Origin: Diplocarpon mali
Lineage: Eukaryota; Ascomycota; Leotiomycetes; Helotiales; Drepanopezizaceae
Length of the DNA stretch: 64,000 bases
NCBI GenBank assembly: GCA_024741835.1
Contig: JAENRP010000040.1
Coordinates: 134,878-198,877, forward strand
Direction of reading: 5' to 3'
Shown here: positions 1 to 12,600 of the stretch, piece by piece
How the letters are laid out: each line of letters begins with the position of its first letter
Numbering within the stretch: the stretch's first letter is position 1
Made by a program: the position numbers and the translations under genes
Notes under the pieces: generated by a model
Seen by the model: only the letters and a program-made list of their open reading frames with translations
Database searches by the model: none
What the model was told of the DNA's origin: nothing

Positions 1-3000
1 ATCTAAGGAATTATGAACTGTAAGTTTAGTGGGCTTGAGAGTAAAGATATAATGAGCTTTTGAGCTAGTTTCTACTTTTATATAAACCGACTATAGCGTT
101 TTCGCTTACACTATACAGTGTAAAACCAATATAGTATATTAAAAGAAAAAGCCTTCAAGTATCCTAGGTAGACCTAAGCCTACCTCTAGTGCTATATAGG
201 TGCTGTAGTATCTGGTTTCTCTTACAAGTTAGGTTGAGATAGAGTAGAGATTATCGGAAGAACTTTATAACATTGTAGTTTAGTTCCAGAGGCATTTAGA
301 TCATATGAGATTGAAGGATGCCTGCTGTTTTATAGTGCGCAAATTTGGAAAAGCTAGGAAATAGGAGAAAAGAACGAAGTAAGTCGTTGAGAGTATTTTA
401 GTCTAGCAGCAGTTGTTTTCCAATATTCTCTGCTTGGGCTCATTTATATGTAAGTGTATGTTTTCAGTTGAAAAGATTGTAGAAATAATGATTGGATAAT
501 GATTAAACACATTACTGTAACCAGAAGGTATCTTACAATTAAGCCGGCTACTTGATCTGACAAGGTATCTAGTAATTAGTTAATAAAAGCGGTCAGGAAA
601 AAATGCATATTTTATATTTATCTCAGTTAAGTAGGCGTAATTTACTTTATCATATTCGCCTCATGTTAGTGAGGAGACCATTTTCCTCTTTGAATAGCAA
701 CGCATAGATGCAAAGGTTCTGAGAAATAGATACTATGAGAATAAAGTTCATGTAGATGACTTCGAAAGAAGCATAAATAAGTAAAAAATAAGTATATTAA
801 AACAAGAAAGGAAATAAAGTGTCTCTGGGAGGGAGTGCCTGTTTCCATTTGGTGGCCGGTAGTACTTACAGGACACAAGAGCGGCATGTATCGGGTGTAC
901 ATGTACCCAAGTCTGTGGGAGGAATTGTAATGAAGAGATGGCAGGGAAATGTGGCAAGGGCTTGAGACATAAGACGACAAAAGCTAAGGAGTACTGGATA
1001 CAATTAAACTAACCTACTTAAATGACAAGTTAGAATTGTTTTTCTATCGATCAAAACCAAGCAGTTTCCAGAAGTTAGTGGCTCTCACGATGTTGATTTC
1101 TGGGCCGTGTCTGTTTGCGTAAGGCCATGTCTAATCAAAAGCTCAAAACGAATTATTCTCGAAGCATTAAATAGAATCAAGTAAGATTACAAGAAATTCA
1201 TAGCTACAAGAGGCGTTGATACGATACAACTTGTTAGGCTAAACGTTTCAACATTCTCTATGCCCCCTAATCAATGGATTGCATCTGATACTTAGAGTGC
1301 TTCCTTTTTTCGAGACGTTGTAAACCCGCTCAGCACCACTAAGGTAGAGTGGCTAGAATAGAAATATTCTATTCTCAATGTTGTTATCGAATTGGCCTGG
1401 ATTCCTCAGTCTGATATGATCTTACTTTTAGAATTTTATAATAAGACATATTCGACTAAACCACTGATTAGTATTCATTATCTCACTTATAGCATTAGGC
1501 TTCTTGACATGAATGTCAATTAATGTTGTAAATTAAAAATATTTTATATGATAGAAATTTCGGCTTCCGAGTCTGAGAATCGCTCTAGAAGTCGTTGCCT
1601 GGAAATAATCAAACCTCCCTGTGAAGACAACCTAATCAGTTTGTGATGATATAAAGTTTGCGGTTTACTGGAAAAAGGGGAAACGCGTACTAGTAAGTGG
1701 ACTTGACTGCAAGAGCGGTGTACGCTCGATTTGCCCTCACTTCGCAGACATCTGCTGATTTGCACCTTTTACAATATTCGTTACTCACAGAAGGAAGGCT
1801 CTTCTATTCTCGAGCTTATCCGTTGCCAAAAGATAAAGACCAACTTTGATATATTAAAGAGAAAGCTCAACTCAATTTATGTCTTCACGCCCTGGAAGCT
1901 TACAGACGACGTGATAGTTCAAACAACCCCAGTTTTGTCAACGCGTCTAAAGCCTAATCATATTACGAACTCTGAGCTGTATTCGTTGATTCGAAGCCTA
2001 GAATGCGCTCTAGACTCAGAGTGACTATCGCCAAGACATTTCAACATCACTCCACTTGTAACCCTGTAATGCGTACTGTATACACTTTTTTTGGTTAGGC
2101 TGAAACTCAGTCAAATATTCAACTCATTAGCTTCCCCGCTGCAGGGGGTATCAGCTACCTGGAAAACTACGATTCTGAGATCGAGTCTCCAACCCGAAGA
2201 TCGAAGTAAGATTCAAACCTTGAGCAGGTACGCCCGCATTTGCAGCCCATAATACAGAATGAGTATGGCTCTGCATCCCCATTCCTCGTCGCAGGCCAAA
2301 CAGACTTTACATGAAAGCATATTCTCTACCTTGTACACGCACCTTCAGTGACCCCCGAAAATACCCTGATACCATGTATGTTGGCTTTTCGGCCTACCAC
2401 TACCAAGTATACTCTGCGATCGCTTGTTGCGTCAAGTAGTTACGTGTCTGATTATTTTTCAGCCACTTGAACTAACACATCCTTGATCCGACTCGGAAAA
2501 CATTTCTGCTGCATTCGCGCATAGGCGCCAAGATGCTCCCTACATACTGTACGAGGTACGGAGAAGGATCAGACCTCTATCTGCAAGCTGCAAAACTTGA
2601 AGTACACTTTGTAGGTCCGACCCAGTATGGGCCCGTGGGGCAGATGATTAGGTGAGCTGCCCTGTCTCGCTTAAGCCCCTTTTGCTGTCAATAACATCCG
2701 CTCTACCTCGGATATAACACATAAATCGTTACTCACATTGTATATCGCTGAAAATTCAGAACGTTCAGGGCTGATTGTGGTATGTTAGAAATTTCCCTAA
2801 GTGCACAATTCCTAGCACAGCGGTGGTAGATCTATTGAAGTCAAGATGAACGCAAACCGTGGTTCCATTGTTTCGCAAACCGTGTTTTTCTTAACGCTGA
2901 ACTGGGGCTTGCAAAGATTCTTGATACTACTAATAAGACTTCACAGATGCAAATTTTGCCATATCTTTATCTCATTTGGGTGAAGGTACTCTATGACGAT

Positions 3001-6000
3001 GAGGTCTCAGTGTTGGATGGCGACCTAGGCGATAGCTATTCCCACAGAAGATTGATAAGAGTCGCTTTTTCTTGAGAATATCAAGGTGAAAGTAATAAAT
3101 TTCAGCATCGGGTTCTTTCAACTTTCACGAGCCCTATTAGAATCAGAGACTACTAGAATCGTTATCAGTAGGCGGTGAATCATGCAAAATCCAGTGCGAG
3201 AGAAATTTGAAATAAGCAAAGTATATACTCTGCGATACCTACAGCGTGAAAGCTCTACGATATATCCAATGAGTGTTTACGGAGGTGAATCTTTCATAGC
3301 TTACACCTGATATCAGCTCAAAAGTGAATCTCCCGACGAATCGTTCTCCATATCCATCCCGGCTCAGTCTGCCCAGATTTCGATTCTTTGGGGCTAAGCA
3401 GGTATGGAAAGTCGTAGATTCGTACGAAAGGAGAGATCTGAGCCCAGGCCCAAGCTATCAGATCCAGAGATAGCCCGGGGAGGGGTGTGGAATATTCATC
3501 GCTGCCAGTTCAAGTGACCTGGCTGGACTCAGAAAGTCACCTGTTACGGAGAAGCCCACGGTTCAAGATCGGTAGCACTAAGTTATTTTGTGCCAAGACC
3601 ATCTACCAAACAATCCCGTCAGAGACAATGTACCGCCGATTCTAAGAGGTGCCAGGTATGTAGATTGAAAATTCCCTATGGCGTACAAGAGGATTGCGAA
3701 CATAAGCTATGTCGCTGACGATACCCTAATAATATTGGTTCCTCCAACAGTAGCACTATCCAATCTAAATGTGTTTTCAGGCCTGGGTAAAGAGCATGCC
3801 ATGGACTGTAATAATACCGAGAAGTTGCGACAGGAAGATATTGCGAAGTTTTGGCATACTACCATAGATTCAATGAGGGCCTTCTTGCACGCAATTACTG
3901 TGAAAATGCGGCAAATCACTTAAAAATGCGCGTAAACAACTGTGAGTCAACCTTACTAAGGTGTTTTGTTTCTTCGAATGCTTGAATTATCGAAAGTGAA
4001 ATCGTCTATTCTTAAAACCCGGAGTGTGTGAATTAATTATAAACATCACAGAATCTCATCATTTTTGAAGAATATTTTCTTTCGATAAGACTTCATCCAA
4101 CAAAATCCATGTTTTAATTCAGCAGTGTTTCTATTTTAATATCTTCACTAATATTTCATAAATACCTTCTCCAAGATACTTTGTTACTAATAATCTTAAT
4201 CTGACGTCTCACAATCTTATATATCTCTCTATTCGACAACTCTCTGGATTCGAAACTCTCAATTACTTCATTCCATTCCACAGCTGTCTCGGATTCTAGT
4301 ATTGTATGGGGAACTACAGTTTGTCTAGTCAGATATCACTGTTGAAAGTAGTTGTCGGAGATATTACAGATAATGAGAGCAGGGCTTTGTAGAACAACCT
4401 AGTCGATAATAAATTAACCTGCAATCACGTTCCAGGCTTTATATATGAGGTAACTGTGAAATAACAGTCAATATTTCCAGAACTGCATATCCTGAATTAT
4501 ATCAGAGTTTTAAACTTAATCCAACGTTACTTCACAATTGTTGATTATAGCGACACCCCAGTGGGGAGTCACAGTGCAAGATGGCCGGGAAATCCGCCCT
4601 CTGGCCAGTGACTTGAAGAGAAAGAGAATTGTGCCGAGTTCCCCTAAACGCCTGAGCTACGCAAACGGTGATCGTTGGCCTGCCGGAGACGTTTGCCCTG
4701 GCTGGCCATGAGAACCGATTAGTTTTTAGCTGCGTTGTATATCAGAATTTGTGAGGTGCTTGCACAGAGGATAGATAGTTCGCGGCCGATGAACCGTCGA
4801 ATGGGGTTTCATAGAGGCGGGCAATCTGTTAATCAAGCGTAATTGAGTACTTAGTAACGCCCAGTTCAATAGCGGTTGGGTTATTACTATTAAATTTGGT
4901 ATCATATATTTAGGAATCGACTTCGCAAGAGCTGTAGATTTGCTAGGTGTGTACTAGTTACTACGCGGGACTTGTCTATAAATCCTGGATATTTCCACAC
5001 AGCGTCCGAGTCTCAATTGTTTTGTACTTGTTCAAAGCTTCATACTGTATTGAATAAGCGGAGAGCCCAGGATTACCATAGCATGCTAGGAGGCAGATAT
5101 TGCCAAAAATGCCCACTGCTGCCAGCTCGGAATTTACGGCTAACAATAATAAGGCTTCAGGCTGAGTACTGTAGTAGAGACTCCTAATACAGTAAAGCCT
5201 GTTGAAAGCGTTAGGTTGCCGGAAATCGTTAAATTTATCAGTCAGTTCATTTCCAGTAATCCTTCAGTCACTCACCAGGGGGAATAAACCCCGCAGGCTC
5301 TATAGTCAATATCAAAACTAGCTCCGATTTCAGGTAGAGCTTGAGCATGTTGTGAAGAAATGATTCGCCTTATGAAGTCAACGTCTTTCTTTGGAGTTGT
5401 AAGACCACGAGATCTGAGAGTTCGTAAGCTCTTCAGAAATTCCCTTGGTAAAAACAAGATGTACATCCGGTATCTCTGCAATACTTCGTAACACAAGCCA
5501 GGACCTTCCCCACCTTTGGATTGCCACTGCTACTGTTCTCATCACTGTCAGCCACTAACCTTCATCTCCGGAGGTTTTCTCTCTCTCCCCTACTGAAAAA
5601 GGCTCATTGAACTAGGCTACTGACACGCCTATCAAAGCTCTTTGATCACACTAAGAACGGATCATATGTCTATTAACTTCTTGCTATCGGATCCCTTTAT
5701 CAGAAAAGCACACGGTTCACAAACACCAGACAAGCATGTTGATGTTCAGCTTGGCGGCAGCACAACAGCAAGAAGAAGGCTTGGATAAATAACAACCATC
5801 TTCCTGCTATCACTGCGCAACGCAGCGAATAGTGTTACCTCGCAAGTATCTCAGAAAAGGAGAAGCGGGAAGACCAACCGCCTGGAGCTAGGCACTAATG
5901 TTATTTCTAATTTTCTTATTTTGTTTCAGAGAAAAAATTCTCTCGGCCAGAGGCCTCTCATCTCCTGCCCCCTAGCCGAGTCTACAGTCCAAAAGCAATT

Positions 6001-6555
6001 TACTTGTAGTCTGTGGACTCTAGTAAGATGGATTAAATCCGCCCGAGTTCAGGTGAGATTTGTGTTGCGTTGAGTAGAGCATACGCTTGTTTATACCCGC
6101 CTCCCCGCTCCCGCTATTCCCGTTCAGAGCCGAATTGAAGAGTTCGGCTCGTACGAGGTGCATAATACAACTCCCTTGTCATCCTATGTTTATCTGATAG
6201 TTGGGAGTTCTGAGGTGCTTAGCTGCTTTGAGACTTTCTATGCGATTGGCGGATTCTAGTATTTAGCTATAAGAAGACTTCGCCATCCGTCGTGTTTTCA
6301 CCCGACATGTTACTACACGTACCATATCAGGCGAAGTGTTGCTTGCTATCGTAAGCAAAGGTAGAAGCCTGCTCCTAGGCCTTCCTTCACGCCTGCTGGT
6401 GCGCCACTGTGCGCCGAGATGTCCCACTCTGATATTTATGCCGGCCTCCCATACCCACCTTTTCATACAAATTAACCTCCAGACGTATCCCTCTCTCCCA
6501 CAATTCCCAATCTTTTTCCGCGAGGCCCCGATCATCATGGTTGATTCCTTGTGAA
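1..6555. other. AT-rich gene-poor stretch
   Basis: No open frame here has recognisable domains, a credible splice structure or a codon pattern unlike random AT-rich DNA. The longest frames are below 105 codons and match nothing I recognise. The only GC-richer islands are small (for example about 4550-4720 and 5930-6130), and they contain no tRNA or other structured RNA that I could fold by eye. The stretch ends at the 3' end of the transcription factor gene. Confidence 0.6.
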
Positions 6556-9500
6556 CTAAAACGTAAACCCCCGGACGCCCCCCAAATCTACAAAAGTCCC
6601 TTCCATATACCCACCAATGCCCTGCCCCGAATCAGCAGGGCTGAAGTCTGCCCCCGCTCCAATACCCATCCCTTCCTCTCCGCTGAGACTTCCACTACCA
6701 GTTCCGCGCTGATTCTGTAGTGCATAGTTGAATGTCGCCGGGAGATCGAGCCAGCTGAACCCGACCCCTGGATTCCCGCTCCCATTATCGTTGACGTTTC
6801 CCATACCTGGATCGTAACCTTGTCCTTGATCTACATAAGGCAACTGGGACGGGCCTTGATGGGGCAGGTAAGCCAGATTCGGGTCGAAATTCGGATCCGC
6901 CTGTGCTTGTGCTAGTGCTTGGGCACGGTGAGAAAGCTGATCTTCGAGACCTCTCTGGGACACGTATTGTAGTTGCTTGTGCTGCTTCGGCGATTTGCGC
7001 CATAGCAGTTCGAGCAGACGCGCATAGCGGTGCCCCATCTGGTTGGCGCCGACTGAGGAGACGCGCAGCCGCTCAATGGTTCGGCGGATGGTGCTGTGTA
7101 AAGATTCGCGCTCGGCCTCGTTCATACTTGTGGTCGAGCGGGCCTGGGTGTTGCATCGTTAGCTACTATGCAGATTGAAGAAGAGTGTCCAGCCTGGTGT
7201 AGCCGAGGGGGGCTCGCACTTTGTACAGGAAAACAGCGCTGTAGATTATGTAGAGATAGTAGGATGATGGCATGTGCCGCAGAGTTTTGGGATCAACGGA
7301 GGTGATAAAGCGCGAAAGGAGACTAGTGGCGGCGTTGATAGCTTCGTAGATGAACCGCGCATCTGGGGCTGTGGCGTTGATGAGGGGAATAGAGCGACTT
7401 GGATTGTGCTGGCTGTCTCGCTTGTCCGTAAGAGCACGAGCCATTGTTGCTTGGTATGCGAATGCATTGAGGTAGAGGCGGAGGTAGTCATAGGTTAGTA
7501 GTAGGCTGACTCTGATGTACGAGGGGCCTGAGAGTGTTAGGACCATCAGGAAAAGGAAGAGAGAGGCTGACACTCGAGAGATTGCCATGTTTCATTCCAA
7601 GTATTGATGCTGTACCGGAAGTCATCGAGGTATTTCGCATACCGCCCTTCCAACATCTCTTTCCATCCATGGCCCTTGGACGAGTAGAGGATGTCGTGAA
7701 CGTTTGAGAATATCTGGGTCAGTTCCAAAACTGCCTGGAACACCATTGCCGAGTCGGCGTCGTGTAGAGAAGCTGGTTGCAGGGTCGGGAAATCGTCAGC
7801 CTTCAACCCAGAGAGGGGACCAGGTCCACGGGCCCAGAAACCTTTGCCGACACGGACGGAAACTTGACGATCGCAGATGTAGCAAGCTGCCCAGACAAGT
7901 CTTTTGCGATCGAATATGACGGAATCTTCTTGGGTGTCGCAGTTGAAAGAGGTGCGGTCGATCTCAAGAAAGTATGCGAGTCGAAGAGCCGTACCGATGT
8001 ACATCCAGGCTACTCTGTCCTCTTCACCCCGGCCAACTGTCGATGCGACTTGAGGCCTATGAGATACCCATTGAGAAAGCAAGAGAAGTGCTTCGACGGC
8101 TTCGACATTCGCATCAGCGCCTGCTAGGATATTTGAAATCAACTGTTGCATGTGATCATAGCAGACTTGGTGAATACGTTCATCGTCTTTTGATGCGACC
8201 GTCAGGATCGCAGAGAATAAATGAGGCTCGTAGCGGGAGAGCCATTGCATCCTCTGCGTATCGAATGTTTCGCGGGGGATAATGGGGAAGAACGGGTGAT
8301 GAAATTGCTCGTAGCTGAGATATTAGTTCGCCTGTCCTCATCAGACTCGCGAAGCCATACCTTGCAAATAGTTGATACACCAGCTCCGGGCTCATCGAGC
8401 CATCTAGTATAGGCTTGTAGTACCACGTGTCAACCAACGGCACTGGTGGATCTGGACGTGGAAGCGGAGCTCTCCGTTTGGCTTGTCCGGGAGGGCCATC
8501 ACTTCGCGGAGAAATGGAGTCATCGGCTCTGTCTGCTACTTGAGCCAGGATCTCGAGAGCATCAGATGGATTTTGAAGGGTGGCTGAGGCGATCCCTTCG
8601 TGGCTTTTGCCAGCGAGACCGACGGTGGACTCGAGCCGAGGATGATGTGGCTGTTGGTTACGCGACGGACTCAAGATCTGGAGATGTTTAGCTTCGCTAA
8701 GTGATGACACGTAAACAAGGCGTTCAGTATACCAACTCACAGGCGGATACTGAGATTGGCCCGTCGCGCGACCATCAGCTCCAGGTGACGGTGCCTGCCA
8801 CGGTGCACGATTACTGTACTGAGTCGGAGGCTCAGGTTGCTGGAGAATCTGACCAGGAACGGGAGTATATTGAGAATCTGCAGCTGGAATCGTCGACTGG
8901 GATTTTGACACCGATGGTGCAGTCGAGTGGCCAGGCGAAGTCTGATATCCAGGGTTCATAGGCGGCGTGTGCTCTCCTTCTGCAGAGCCATCTTCGGCCC
9001 TAGGTCTTTTTCGCACTCGCCGTCCTCCTCTATGGCTTTCTCCCAAGACACATTCCCTATTTTCTCTTTGGCATCTCCGGCAAGGCTATGGGGCAGGTGT
9101 CAGTGCCTGCTCCAGTCTGACATGTTCTCACGTGCCGTCACGTGAGGAATGATTGGTATGGCCGACCATACTGGCGATCTTGACGCCTGGACGAGACAAG
9201 AGTACTGATAGTATGTATATACACAGTAAGCGACAGGTCTCCAGCTTCATGGAAGCTCAACTTGAAGATATTCTCTCCACAGTAATTACATCCGTTACAT
9301 CAGACGGTGCCTTCATCACCACTAGATCTTCATCAAATCCAGCCCCGACCAAAGAAGAAAACACCAACTCACCGGCCTCCCCTGATTCGGGTCCAGGTCA
9401 CACTTGCTCTTCCGATTCCGACAATGTAAACAAGCACGATACGCTCTCATTGCGTCCAGCCCCTTGGTCCCCAGCTGAGCTCCGTCTGGTGGCATCTGCA

Positions 9501-9599
9501 CCTGCGCCAGCGGGCCGCTCATCGATGGTAACATGTTGGTCGGGACATGCCCTTGAGCATGGGTTTGAGCTGAGGCTTGAGCTGGGGCCGGACCTCGAG

Positions 9600-9634
<35 letters not shown>

Positions 9635-9651
9635 GCTGGGGCTTGGGCCAT
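6556..9651 (-). CDS. Zn(II)2Cys6 fungal transcription factor
   Basis: Nuclear DNA-binding regulator of the fungal binuclear zinc cluster class. Splice model read by hand (minus strand): exons 9651-9373, 9085-8741, 8677-8361, 8314-7572, 7527-7220 and 7143-6556, totalling 2580 nt (859 residues plus stop). All introns are GT..AG; the last has a CTAAC branch site. The 8740-8678 intron is optional because it is in phase and open. The zinc cluster is completed only by joining exons 1 and 2: Cys74, 77, 84, 95, 98 and 105, spaced CX2CX6CX10CX2CX6C, followed by a basic GGRRVRKRPR linker. A Gln-Gly repeat lies at residues 7-17. The middle homology region of the fungal_trans type begins near residue 315 (HHPFFPIIPRETFD) and includes GRGEEDRVAWMYIGTALRL. 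The C-terminus is Gly/Asp/Ser-rich, as in activation domains. The first ATG in frame with the cluster is at 9651; an upstream 5' exon cannot be excluded. The cluster resembles C6 factors annotated as War1-like, but the target genes are unknown. Confidence 0.88.
9600..9634. repeat. Hexanucleotide microsatellite (CTTGAC)n in the regulator's N-terminus
   Basis: About five perfect tandem copies of CTTGAC plus a partial copy. On the coding (minus) strand they encode the Gln-Gly repeat just after the start codon of the Zn2Cys6 factor. The unit is six bases, so length changes keep the reading frame. Confidence 0.85.
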
Positions 9652-12600
9652 GCCAAGCTGGGGTCGTGCTGCCCGCGGGTGCCGGAGAGGATGGGATGAA
9701 CGGCGTATGACGGCGATGTACAGTCGAGCGGCGAGGGGCACAGGTCGCCGCAGATGAAGCTATTCCGAGAAAGCAGGACGGGAGAGGTGCTGCAGCAGGC
9801 CCAAGCCGAGGATGTGGTGATGTGAAGTGATGTAATGTGGTGGGAGGAAGCGGGGGGAGCATCGGGTTTTGAGGGAAAAGTGCGGATGCCGTTGATCGGC
9901 GCTCGCTTGCGGGGGAAGCGGGGCTGCGAGTGCCGAGCGCTGCGCGGTGGTATTCCGGCACAAGATAGCATCGCCAATCGTTGTTGATTTCGCTATGAAT
10001 ACACGAAGCGAGCTAGACGGGTTCGGGTGATTCGGTAAATCTTGGGAAGGCTCCTCTATCATGATTCTATGTATAATTCTAGCGCATGAACGTTGCAATG
10101 TACGAGGCCATGATTGATTTCCTTGAGTGAATCGTATATGCCTCTCAAGGGCAGGGAAAAGGTGAAGCGAGTTATTTCTCTCTGGAAAACGACTAAAACT
10201 CCTCTATCCTCTCTCTTCTTCCCGCATTTTCACCTTTCTTCTACTCTTCAAACATCCTTCTGCTGCGAATTCAATGTATAGCTACTGTTACTCATTGCCT
10301 TGCTCGATCAGGTAAACGCGCACCTCTCTAGATATCACCTCTCTCGCGGTGGATCTCTTCGCAGAAGGAGAGTACATGGGATACTAGGAACTCCGTCCGT
10401 CACGGCAATATCCAGACAGTGAAGTGAATAGTTATCGTGAGCAAGACTTGTTAATACAAAACAGAGAAGAAAATAGAAAACTGCGACAATTACTTCTTCA
10501 ATACTGAAACTTTGTCATTGGAAACGAGGCATCAATTCCAAGTTGCAATTACGAAACAGACGGCAGTCTCGCACTTATACCGCGGTTATCAGCTATGAAA
10601 TTCTGAGAAGCCACTGAAATACAAATACTAGAAAGGCCCATCTCACTATCACAGAACTAGTAACTTTATACATTACACTAGGTGACAGGTAACGCCTGCT
10701 TTGATCTAAATCCCTCTACCCCGGTGGAAATTTCCTAAATCCGCCAAGACATGGCTTTCACGACTAAATAAGGGAAGTGATTGGAGCAGTAGGCCGACCC
10801 GAATACATAATCAATCTATTAGCTGACGATAAAACATTCTGGGAGATAGGAAGCTGGAACAAGAATGTTTCTAACTTAATTATATGGTAACCCAGCTGCG
10901 CTTTAGCCTATTTTTTCTCTTCATTTTTGCTAGGAGACGTGACATCCCAATCTTAGTAACAGAAATGTCATGACCTATCACTCCTATTCTAATGAAGTTT
11001 CAAATATAAGGCGATCTCCGGGATATATAGCCTCTCAAAGACGTTCCTGTAAAGTATTGTATTAACTTTAACATAGGATAAATATGCAGGGTTGATTTTA
11101 GTAATAGCAAACAGGATATTATAGCAATGCTTGTATAGATAAGTTTTAAGAAGTTTCATTTAGATCTTATGATCATTACAAGAAAAATTGATAAAGCTAT
11201 CGCATGCTTATAATATAAATCAAGACCTTGGTTTTCGCTCTCATATAAGTGTTACCTAGGCAAACAGCAGAATTTGCCATAGAGACTTGGAGAAATGCAT
11301 CTTTTTGTACCTTGGATTTTTTGGGGGGGCTTCTCTTCGCTGGATATTGAGGTACGCTTGGCATTAACTGAAAAAGTTATAGCTTCAAGTACCCAATTCA
11401 TGCATGTTCATCAACACAACTACGCTATCAACCAGGCTTTTTATGACAATATTAATGACAAGGACACTATTTTCTTAAGTGAATCTCGTCAGCAAGCCTC
11501 CCTGATAGATCTCCTCATCGTCCGTTTACTTCTTGATATAATGCAGGGAATCGTTTTTTCTTCATCTTGACATAGAACCTAAGCAATTTGAATGACGTTA
11601 TGTCGAAGTAGGCTCGATTGAAGCATACAGCCGAGGCAGAGATCTCCTTTTTATCGTGCTATGTAAACAGTTGTTTCTTCAAGTGGTGAGCAGAAGCTTG
11701 TAAAATCGAATCTAGCTATATACCTGAGCTCCTTGAATAGGGTTGCTCCTTGGCCACTTCGGGGCTGAATACATAAGCCGATCCATACAGCCTCTGGCTC
11801 CTCGCGGCACAACACTTGTATAATATCGCGTTTCTTAATTTGCCGGCCGTATGATTATCATTTCTCAATCTCTATTCTGCGCGTGATTAGTCGTCCTCAT
11901 CGATCAGCTACGCCAAAGATGTTCGGGCTCGGTGTGCATGTATCTTGCCTCTCCGCCCCCTCCGCCCCATCCCCTCGTTGCACTTCGCAGCTATAATTTA
12001 TGCGCCGCTGATTCATTCAGCTTGCGGATATCCACAGGTAATACATATTATCCAAGTTGAATGCTTTTTTTATTCCATTGCAATTTCAGTACCAGGTATA
12101 CGAAGCTTTCGAGGCGGCTGATGTCTCTGATCACTTAGTACAACAGCAGTAGTCGATAAGCCACATTGGGGTGTCATCATTGTCAATAACTACAAGTGGA
12201 TTTTAAAAAGAACTATGAAACTCTGTACAGATTTTCATTGTGTGTATTTATTCTAATATTTACAGTCAGTTTATCGCGACTAACTATAAGCGTAGATGTA
12301 ACTTTTGACTATAGATAAATTTATTTCATAACTGGTATTGTATACATTCTTCCCCTTTTTAAATCTTCACAGTTCGGAAATATTTATTTATGATAGCTAC
12401 AGTTGATCAATATTTCCGACTGAGTGTAGTAAATTTCCCTCTTACGTATAGCCTATAGTGCTAGAATCGAAAGAAGTGGCGCATTAAGAGAGGTTTTGAG
12501 CAAGGGAGGTGTCGAATGGAAGGAGGTAATTGAATCGAGGGAGATTTCAATTTGGAGAAATTAATTGGACATGGTATTAGTAGCTGTAGTAGGAGTACAA

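Noticed and set aside
3678..3923. Frame with YVADDTLIILV, resembling the YADD box of a LINE reverse transcriptase
   Set aside because: Only this short string fits, it has an extra residue, and no other RT blocks could be read in nearby frames; likely chance.
4630..4690. Reverse-strand GTAGCTCAGG, a tRNA D-arm-like string
   Set aside because: No anticodon or T arm follows at the right distance.
9398..9977. Long minus-strand frames overlapping exon 1 of the transcription factor, including a Ser-Arg and a Lys-Val repeat
   Set aside because: They are other-frame readings of the same hexanucleotide repeat; the Gln-Gly frame leads into the zinc cluster.
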